DNA from: Melampsora larici-populina 98AG31
Lineage: Eukaryota; Basidiomycota; Pucciniomycetes; Pucciniales; Melampsoraceae
Length of the DNA: 64,000 bases
NCBI RefSeq assembly: GCF_000204055.1
Contig: NW_006768836.1
Location: 161,918-225,917 of the forward strand
Direction: 5' to 3'
A program made the translations under genes and the position numbers. A model generated the notes under the pieces. It was not told the DNA's origin and searched no databases. It was given only the letters and a program-made list of their open reading frames with translations. Of this stretch, positions 55,577 through 64,000 are shown piece after piece; position 1 is the first letter of the stretch, and every line of letters begins with the position of its first letter.

Positions 55577-58062
55577 TCATGAAGCTATGTGAGCGATTGT
55601 CTGAATCAAACTAGAAAATTGTAAAAGAAAAAACAAACCTGGAAGGCGTAAATCACAAATTGGGATCGGGAAAGAACATACAGAGGTCCCATCCGGTAGC
55701 AGAATCCTATGGATAGATTAACACTGTCTCAGTACACGATTTGAAGAAGAAATCTTTCTGGTGGGATCAATGATACAAACAGTCCACAGTACTCACATAG
55801 ACGACAAAGGATCTTTGTTTAGCAAAGTCGAGTTATTGTTTGGCAGACCACCAGTCGGGATGGTAGCGTTCATAGCGGGAACAGTTTGCGAAGAGTTCAC
55901 ATTAGGAATGTTTTGCAATAATGCTGGACCACTCTTGACTACAGGTAGAGATCCGCTGGCTAAACCTGCTTGACTGGATAGTTGGGCTTGACACTCGGTA
56001 GCCAAACCAACTAGGAACTTGGTCGAGTAGCTGTACTTTGAGAATATGAGTCGACCGTTTCGGACACTGTAATCGATCTTCTTGCCGTCGACCCTTCCTA
56101 AGCTGGTTTTTCTGTCTCCACATAAAATAATGAGCTTCGACAATACTCCCTAGAATTGACTTGGTTAGGGATAGAGTACTTACACTCCTTCTGGGCTGCA
56201 ATAATGTACCGCTTCTGGGTTTTTCAATGGTGTAGTTGGTCCCTCGTCTTTGCAAGGTACCTGAAATGATGCGCGTCAGCACATAAAATAATTATTTGTT
56301 GCGAGAAAGTGCAAACTCACGCTATCGATCACAAACATCATATTCTGAGGAAAGCCAGACGTCAACAATTTACATACGTGAAAGACTTGATCGAAAGATT
56401 CTCACTATTGATTTGAACAACTGAGCCAATGCACCAAGTTGCGCAGCTTCAGCAAAGTTATTTTGAAGAACGGCTCTCGGAGGATGATCGGATAAGAAGG
56501 TGCCGTTTTGTAGAGCGCCAAATATACCATCTTTTGAGCTTATGGGTGACGTGAGAGTCAATTCGTCCGTCAAAGAGAGTAAGGCCTGGAGACGATCCTG
56601 AAGTGTGCTCAAGTGTGCGTTCACGGTCGACCACTTTTATCGCAAGATAACATGTTCAATGACGAAAAAGTCAGACATGTCGAATTGAGGTTATAGTCGA
56701 TATAGAGAGGATATTCACCATCTGGAACTTATCATGAGTTACCTCATGTGAATGACGACGTCGTAGCCTGATGTTTCAAACCACCAAGTCAGATAATAGT
56801 CAATATGCCCCAAAACTAAATGATGTTCACCTAGGGTTACCACCAGTTGCGGCTATATCTGCCTTCAGATTGTTAGTCAATTGTGCGTTTGTTCCTTGGA
56901 CTTCTGCTTCTGGAACGGCGGCTGAAGCTTTCTGAGCGGCAACTTGGGCTTCTGTTTCAGCTGTTTCCGCCACCAAAGCCGATTCTTTTGCAGCTCCCTG
57001 TGCTGAAGCTTGTAGTGCGGCTTCAGATGTCCCTGAAGCTAGCCCTTCACCTATAGCAGCTGTACCCGCACCAGCAGCAGCTCCTTCTGCCGCTAGTTCC
57101 GATGTACCAACCGCTGCGACAGTCTCTTCTGCTCCCATACTCGTCAACCATGTCCAGGCGGCCGCAATCCCAGTACCGGTAGTGGTAGCTGAGACCCATA
57201 TCGTGCTCCAAGTCAGAACTAGGACTCTCCAAAGGATTGGCATAATCAGAGCCGTCGTGAAACCCAGCATTATCACACTGGAAAGACCCAGCAAGCCAAG
57301 AGTGAGACCCATGAGGATCTTCTTATCGTCGTCCTCGGGCAGACTAAGGTGGAGTCAAAAAATCTAGGTCAGAAAACTAGGATATGCAAGAATCATAAGT
57401 GTTTTTGGGCTCACAAATCTGCAACCATTGCAGCAGCTGATCCTGTAGATTTCAACAGAAGGCGATAGTACATGTCATCAGTGACTGAGAAATAATCCAA
57501 TCATTGAGTATGATATCACCTTGCACTGTAGACATAGCAGATCCAACGGCATCATACATTGAGTTGGTGTAGAAATTCCACTCTTGTAAGGCTGAGAGTA
57601 CGACCCAATCACGACCACGAACTGGGTGACATAACTGAAAGTATTTTCAGTTTTTTAGTACGGGCTTGGTCCCTTTGGTTTAAATGATGAACGCACTTGT
57701 CCAGAAAGGCACGTTGAGCCAATCCCACATTCGAAATTCATGACTTTCAAGGCGCGAGTATAATCCTGAAGGGCGCACGATTTGTTAGGATGTTATGAGG
57801 AATACAACTTGGGATGAAGTTTTACAGTACTGACCGCAACAGACATATTCATTCCCCCGGGGTAGTGAAGCAGGTAATTGTCCATGCCGAGTTCGGCCCA
57901 CGTTCCTCGGTTGAGCGCATATCCAGCGCAATCTGTGGAAATATCGTGATTTTCTGTGAATTGACGAGGGTGAATTTTTTGGTTATCGTGCGGATGACTC
58001 TCGCTCAACGCCGGACTGGCGAGAACTGTGAGTATGAGATAAGTGATTCGATTTGGAGCCAT
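55577..58062 (-). CDS. Secreted or membrane-anchored protein of unknown function, multi-exon
   Basis: Starts at ATG 58062 with a signal peptide (MAPNRITYLILTVLASPALS). The next exons encode DISTDCAGYALNRGTWAELG, DYTRALKVMNFECGIGSTCL and LCHPVRGRDWVVLSALQEWN (Cys-containing, well-folded looking). A strong membrane segment follows (57312-57190: GLTLGLLGLSSVIMLGFTTA and LIMPILWRVLVLTW), then an Ala-rich stretch, a DRLQALLSLTDEL helical region, and a C-terminal part with paired Cys (CKDEGPTTPLKNPEAVHYC). Introns are short GT-AG. I recall a family of this build in rust fungi (possibly the one labelled DUF7872), but that is from memory. The last exon (about 55710-55577) is a prediction. Confidence 0.65.
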
Positions 58063-59204
58063 GGTATCGGGTTTCGGGTTGGACTACCCAGGCAATGAAG
58101 AAACGACGGGGTGGACCTTCGAGTGATTGATGACGGACACCAAGGAAGAGCGATAAGCAAAATGTCTGCTGATGAATGAATGATAGGAAATGGAATGACG
58201 GATTTTTGTTGTACGATAACTCAAACTCGTGGTCGAAAGATATGGCTATCGCATTGCTTCTGATGTGATAGCAATCTCTAATCACGCCTGAAGTCGGATG
58301 CGCTACAGGAACACGATCTTTACCATTCCATTCATGGTGAGACGTGTCATAGAGTTGAGGATTGATGCGCAAAACTCTAGAAGACGGCAGATAAGCAGTC
58401 CAAGGCTCATTACAGCTCGATACATGAAAGGATGCAACGTTTGAGGCTATTGACTCCATGGCCCAATACGGGAAGCCCATATCGCCGCAGGCTCGGCGGA
58501 AGCCTGTCTATGATCAGATGTCGGACCAAGCCGGATTCTGATCCCTTTGACGAACGTAACAACGTAACAAAGTTTTGTATCATCGAAGTCAACAGATATA
58601 CGCAGGGATTCAGATTTGTCTGAACCGCTTCAGTCCTCATAACCAAGTAAGAGAGACACTTTGGAAAGCTTTAAAGACTCTCCTTAAGCGACAGATAGCG
58701 TCACTAAATAGATGTAAAGCAAATCAACTATTGTGCTTGAGGGTAGTGACTCGAAGACTATACGGCGGATCGATGTAATGAAATTGCTTGAGATGAAGGT
58801 CAATTAAAACTGGACTCCAATCGAAGTATGTACAATACAAAGCATGACAGAGCCAGAGGTGTCTTCTGCCTTGATATACATACATACCTTTTCAAATCAA
58901 TAGTCCAAACGAAACGAATATCAAGGAACAAAACTCGTCTTTTGACCTACATACTCTTCGTTGCAGCCTTCCTCAGTCTGAGGATATTCTAGTCAAAAGC
59001 AATATTCATCTACCCAGGACGATTTCCGTGATCAGGGTTGAACTTCGATCACTCTTGGGATACTACATTGAACGCTCACAAAATCTTTGAGCACGGGTGG
59101 CTGATGGGTAAATGCCGCCCAGTGTGTCCATGGACTGATAAAGGTGCCTCCGATTATAAATTGTACAGTACATAAACAAGGAAAAAATGTATCAAAGCAT
59201 CTCA
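58063..59204. other. Intergenic region, no gene seen
   Basis: Upstream region of the secreted/membrane gene and 3' flank of the AP-1 sigma gene. Overlapping ORFs at 58410-58780 on both strands have no recognisable content. Confidence 0.45.
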
Positions 59205-59956
59205 TCATCTACCAGATGCAATCCGAGCCAAGCTTCCTTCCTCACTAGCTTCCGCTTCTTCGATAGAGTCACTCTGTCCAATCGCCCGTAGAACAGACTT
59301 CTTGGAGGATTCCTGGAGTTCTCCCGCAATGATCAATTCGTCAAGGATAGCATATGCCCTTTGAAAATTGAAGATCAAATCTAACTCGCAAACCTGTCGT
59401 CGGGAACACCCAAAAATGAGCATCAGTCAACTAGGTAGGACGGATAGATGATAGAAGCCAAATCTTCTCACATTTCCAAAGTAACGGTCAAGGACTTCGA
59501 CGTAGCGATGAATGATTTCAAGGGTGATGAGTTCATTATCTGCCTGCCCGATTCCCGTCACAAAGAAAAGAGATGCATATCGTCTATAAACTACCTTGGA
59601 ATCTACGCAATGATATAAATTGGTCAGCAAAGCGGCCCAGAAACTGTGATTCAGTTTTGATAGAAACAGGTTTGCATCACTGAAAGAACTCTTCAGGATG
59701 ACAGCCCAGAAAGAATCAGATGAATGGAATCACATACCTTTATATTCTAAGAAGTTACACATTCTCGTCCGACGAGCTAAGACGAGTTGGGTTACATCTT
59801 TTACAATTTTGGCTTTGAGCTTGGGTGCCATTGTAGTGAACCATTTTGCAAGTCGCACTTTGCCTTGTCTAGAAACGAGAAGAACGTAGTTGATCTAGGA
59901 AGCAGGATTAATTTGATATATCAGCTATAGGACAGAGAACCAGAACTTACTGCCAT
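59205..59956 (-). CDS. APS1: AP-1 clathrin adaptor complex sigma subunit
   Basis: 160 aa small chain of the AP-1 adaptor, acting in clathrin-coated vesicle traffic between trans-Golgi and endosomes. Four exons: 59956-59951 (two codons, Met-Ala), 59894-59738, 59602-59472 and 59393-59205, total 483 nt, all GT-AG. Family hallmarks include [56 protein letters not shown] and the [19 protein letters not shown] segment involved in dileucine-signal binding. [16 protein letters not shown] favours sigma-1 over sigma-2. The C-terminal about 20 residues are acidic. The gene looks intact. Confidence 0.95.
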
Positions 59957-60608
59957 CTCCAGCCAGCTGATCGATTGTACCTTGCGCGACAGCTCAGTCT
60001 CAGCTTGGAAGTCCCAGCGATCAGAAACGTAAGTGGCTAGGTCATACCTCACTGTAATCTGTTAAGTGTTTTGTACCCTTTGTAGGCAAAACAGGCTGTA
60101 TTCAGATTTCTTGCAGCTTCAGCTCCCCCACGGGGCCGGCCCGAGCTGAGATTCATGGCTCCGTTTTTTGTCTTCCTTTCTTCTTCTGCCAATTCTCACT
60201 GTTGTCTTTGGTCTTAATTTTTTGCATGATATCCATGAGTTTGTAGAAGTGCTTTATTCCCACAATTGGAGGATGCTTTTTCAAGGGAGGTTCCCGAAGT
60301 TCCGCGGAAACGACCATGCCCTCGTTACATAATTGCACGATCACGATTCACCACTAGCCAGATTCCTTTTCGCCCAATGCTGAAGAAAAAGAGGTCGCAC
60401 CTTTTATCAGACGCGTGTGAGCGCCAAGTACAACTGCGACCCCCACCCTAACAGGTTTACACAGCACTTTATAGACTTCACGGGCCCCAGGTTTCTACAT
60501 AGTCTCTCCACTATCTCGTAATCCAGGGTCATTCTCCACTGTCGTCTGCTATTTTTCAAATTCAAGGCAGTTAAGGTGGAAGTTATGTACCACTTTTCTT
60601 CTTTCAAT
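59957..60608. other. Intergenic region upstream of AP-1 sigma, no gene
   Basis: Contains the AP-1 sigma promoter. Short ORFs around 60153-60450 on both strands are unsupported. It ends at the 7-bp duplication (60602-60608) flanking the hAT-like MITE. Confidence 0.45.
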
Positions 60609-60992
60609 CAACCCTGGGCCAGCAACGCAGGTGTTGCGTGCTGCGCTGCGGTTGCGTTGCGGTTTTTCTGACCGCACCGCACCGTAGAATAAATTTTTAG
60701 GTTGCGGCCTGACCCGCAGCGCAACAAGATCACTCAGATTGGTGTTTTTTTTGGGCCGCAACAACGTTTGTTGCGTTGCTGCCCTCAAAAACTTACAAAT
60801 TGCCGTTTTTTTGGGGCTGTTGCGCCTGTTGCGTTGCGCAACTGTCGAGGCGCCGCGCAGCCTAGCCTTGACTTTTGTTGTTGTGGTACTTCCCGCAACG
60901 CAGCGTCTGCTGCTTGTTGGTGTTGCGTGTTGCGGAGCAACGCATCAAAAAACGGGTGTGCTGCGGCGCGTTGCGTTGCTGGCACAGGGTTG
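60609..60992. mobile_element. 384-bp non-autonomous hAT-like MITE
   Basis: Terminal inverted repeat of about 21 bp: CAACCCTGGGCCAGCAACGCA at the left and the complement of CAACCCTGTGCCAGCAACGCA at the right (one mismatch). A perfect 7-bp direct repeat tttcaat flanks it (60602-60608 and 60993-60999). The interior is GC-rich and full of gttgcg/cgcaac motifs in both orientations. ORFs inside it are by-products of this composition. The CAA terminus and 7-bp flanks are the same as in the 4-kb hAT at 9719-13765, but the rest of the termini differ. Confidence 0.75.
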
Positions 60993-61740
60993 TTTCAATT
61001 TGATAAATGTTGTAGGATAGTTGAAAACTGGTCCCGTCAAAAAGAATTAGTTGAATGCAGAGAGGGCTCCACATCTCCACACGTCATAATAGGTATCCTC
61101 CGATTTCGAGATTAGGGTTCGAAAAGAGACCTCTTACATAAAAAGACTCGGTTTTTTGTCCACTCTGAGCCTATCTGATCTCCGCTGTCAATTGTTTTTC
61201 GGGGACGGGATCAAGACCAAGTACACATACAGCAGACATCAGAGCCTAGAGGTGATTTAGTTCAAGCATTCTATGTTTGTTGAATTTCATACGTCACCCT
61301 ATCAACATCAATGCACTCCATGATGGTTAGCATGCTCATAGGACCCAGGAATGCACCTGTGGATGTTAGTGACCAAAAAGGTGGGTTTTGGGGGCGAAAA
61401 TTTCCACATGTACATGACTAAAAAGGGGATTTTTGGCCGTTTTTGGCCAAAATGTGTGTGACGCGAAAGGGGAGTTTTGAGGTCCCCAAATTTGATGTGC
61501 GTGACGTGCGAGGGGAGTTTTAACCCATCAGGGTTAGGTTTCCGCCTGTTCCCAGGAGCTAGCCGGAGGCTGAAAGACTTCCTTGACATTCTCAAGACAG
61601 TCGAGATCTTCCAGGTTTACAGCCATTTACAGCTTTTTCTTAACTTTGTTCTTCAACTCTGAATACTCTGATTGTATCAGCCACCGTAGCCGCATAAACT
61701 CAAACAGTTTCAAACTATTCAAACGATGTTGTCCTTTAAT
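60993..61740. other. Spacer with a degenerate tandem array
   Basis: No supported gene. Its one structured part is the tandem array at 61368-61525. The segment upstream of the following transposase-like gene may contain an unrecognised first exon. Confidence 0.4.
61368..61525. repeat. Degenerate tandem array, unit about 45 bp
   Basis: Four imperfect units, each starting gtgac or gac, then (a/g)aaaggggattttg-type sequence and ending in a gtgcgt/gtgtgt-like step: near 61368, 61416, 61459 and 61502. The last is partial. No coding capacity. Confidence 0.5.
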
Positions 61741-64000
61741 TAAACCCTCAACAAGATCATCAGCCTTTGCAACAACTTCCCTGCTCTTCGAGAAGGTACC
61801 CATGAAGATCAAACGTACAAGATCTTCTCAAATCCTCCAATTGCCGATAAAGAGGAAGGAATGTGGTACACGGTCAACTGTAGTCTTGATGCTGTCTTCG
61901 GTCAAGACTGTATCAAAAAAGAATTATCAAAAGGTCCCCTTGGACTTTCAATCGTGGTGGAATGGATTCGAAAGGCTCAAAACCACCACACGTGGGATGG
62001 TGATTCTGAAAACCTTGTGAAGGTCAAGCTGGACAATATTATATCTGCGCTTAAAGGTGAGATTATACATGCGCGTAAAAGATGAAAAGAGTTGAAACTG
62101 ATTCAAATTTGAGTTTAAATTTGGTCAGATGCCGGAGCGGAAGATGTTGAAGTTGACGAGGTCAAAGTTGATGAGCACCACGGTTCAAACGTGGGCAAAA
62201 AACGACGAGTGGTATCTTCCCATACCCCCAAGTCTTCAACCAAAAAGACTCGAACCGGATCTAGCAATAAATCAAGTGTGATTGTGCTGTCCTCTGATGA
62301 TGACGGCGATCTGCAGTTCATTAGATCCTCTTCGACAAAAAAACAACAACCGATTCGCCAGATCAAGCAATCCAAAGTTGTTGAATTGTGCCCATTATCG
62401 AAAGCTGGCGAGGAATGTAACAGATGCCGGGTGGAGGACCAGGTTGGAGGTAAAAACTTCAACTGCCACTGTGGTGCCAAAACCATTTGGCTTAATGGTG
62501 GCCGTGTTAGACCAGCAACAGCTCACTGGTCCACCGGTAAGATTTTCATTTCATGTTGATTCTTGATATTTGGCCCGATATTTACATTTGTGTTTTCTAA
62601 CAGAGACATGTAAAAACAAAACCGGTGGCCTCAAGAAGACTACGGACTTGACTTCGTTTTTTGGACGGTTGGTAACTTCTAGAAACATGAACACGATATC
62701 ATGTCCAGGACTCAACGATGTCACTTGGGAACGAGAACGAGCTACACATTCAATCGCAGATTTCATATCAAAAACATGTACTCTCTATCGTGGAAACAAT
62801 CGACACAAGATCTGCAAGGAACTCTTTGGAAGCCAGGCTCAAGAGAGCCAATTGACTGCTGAGCAGAAATCTCATTTGATCACTACACTCGATGCTCGAT
62901 CCAAATGGGAAGTCAAGCGCCATGGCGAGCGGAGTTCAATTTACTCAAGCAATTGTGAAAGGACTTTTATTTGCAAAAACACTGAAAAGAACGCTGTCTG
63001 TCCAGCTTGTGAAGAACTCAAAGGCCTCCGTAGCTTAATTGGAGCCCTCAATAAAGATTATGCTGAAAAAGACAAGCTCAAGTTCACTCGTGACACCTAC
63101 TTATCAGATAATATCAATACATTTTCACCCACCTTACTAAAATCTACCGACGCTCGACTCCTTTCAAATTCAGTCGAAAAGGCTTCAAAAGGCGATTTCT
63201 CTGACTTTTGCACAGTTCTCGCTGCTTCGGCTCGGAATGGATTGTTTGACAATCGTGATGCAACACGCGGTTTGATTAAGGCCGTTGCGGTGAAGGCTGC
63301 ACGCGAAAACGCAGGAAAGACCACTCGAGGTATGAAAATTGACTCATGCCTGGATGAATTCGTCATAACACTCGGAGCCATCAGCCCGCGCGCTCTAAAC
63401 CTCTTCAACGATAACTTCGCAGGACGTGGAAATCGTAGTCTGCGAATGAAGCGAGCGAAAGACGGGATGCATCTAGTCGATGGTCTTCAAATTGTTAATT
63501 TCAATTGTATTGCCCAAGTTCTCAAGGATCTTGGTTATTCTGGACCAGTAGCAGCTGCTTCTGACCAGACTGTGTGTGTAAAGCGGCTTCGGCATCATGA
63601 TGGTCATTTGGTTGGGGCGCAAGGTGGGGATATATCATTTGATGATCCTTCTGAGCTTCCAGCGCTCGTAAAATCAGTGGTCAAAAATAAAGAACTTTGC
63701 TCAAAGGTACGTTGGATCTGCTCAATAACACAAACAAGATTTTCGATCACTGATTTCAATTATATCTCATTGACCCAGATTCGAGCTTACACTTTGCAAG
63801 TTCCTTTGCCTAATATCCCAACGTTTGTTGTAGCTCTCATCGCTAGTTGCGATAAGGAAACATCAAATGACATCGTAGAAAGCCACCTCAAGTTCTTGGA
63901 ACTGTCTCAAGAGGCTGGAATCAATATCCTTTCAGTTGGTGCAGACGGCGCACCAACTGAACTTTGCGCTCAAAATGCTCTCACGGATACGGCTTCTCAG
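61741..64000 (+). CDS. P-element/THAP9-like transposase candidate, 3' end beyond the window
   Basis: Exons to 62056, 62129-62536, 62604-63706 and 63779-64000 (open at the edge), joined by GT-AG introns of about 70 bp that keep frame. An N-terminal segment reads MWYTVNCSLDAVFGQDCIKK. A basic nuclear-type linker follows (GKKRRVVSSHTPKSSTKK), then a Cys/His cluster (CPLSKAGEECNRC, FNCHCGAKTIWLNGG), then ICKELFGSQ. A large helical region contains ISPRALNLFNDNFAGRGNRS and LRMKRAKDG. After it come YSGPVAAASDQTVCVKRLRH and INILSVGADGAPTE, which could carry two Asp of an RNase H-like core. Similar proteins are abundant in basidiomycete genomes. The P-element/THAP9 comparison is my inference; the first exon is not identified. 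Confidence 0.5.

Noticed and set aside
60702..61115. 137-codon and overlapping ORFs rich in Cys and Arg
   Set aside because: They are products of the gttgcg-rich interior of the MITE and have no protein-like features.

Overview
This is a eukaryotic, AT-rich window. Its genes carry many short GT-AG introns (about 60-120 bp), have serine- and glutamine-rich disordered tails, and sit between dense layers of transposons. It also carries a secreted/membrane protein family that I associate with rusts. The best guess is a rust fungus (Pucciniales, Basidiomycota). I cannot name the species. There is one assembly gap of 781 N (15951-16731).

Layout. Positions 1-3080 are degenerate repeats with a PIF/Harbinger transposase relic. 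Positions 3081-13785 hold a complete Ngaro/PAT-type tyrosine-recombinase retrotransposon on the minus strand with split direct repeats. An apparently intact hAT transposon (9719-13765) is nested 13 bp from one end of it. Positions 14358-33480 are the gene-rich core: NAP1 histone chaperone (-), COG8 Golgi tether subunit (+), a cyclophilin (-), a 3-dehydroshikimate-dehydratase-like TIM-barrel enzyme (+), a very large ATG4 autophagy protease (+) and a LAG1-type ceramide synthase (+).

Positions 34339-48460 are a second transposon stack. An old, dead plus-strand YR/RT retroelement is interrupted twice: by a 2.4-kb segment holding a small secreted-protein gene and bracketed by a 78-bp direct repeat, and by a second, mutated Ngaro-like element on the minus strand. 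The RT ORF of that second element contains what looks like an 83-bp spliceosomal intron. Positions 50224-64000 hold ribosomal protein eS28 (+), a short-chain dehydrogenase pseudogene (+), a foldback MITE, a secreted and membrane-anchored protein of unknown function (-), the AP-1 sigma adaptin (-), a 384-bp hAT-like MITE and the start of a P-element-like transposase that runs off the window.

The host genes are housekeeping functions (chromatin assembly, vesicle traffic, autophagy, sphingolipid synthesis, translation) with no operon-like logic. I see no new multi-gene biological system. The most unusual material is the nested transposon architecture, the intron inside a retrotransposon ORF, the segmental insertion with a 78-bp duplication, and a cluster of microexons.
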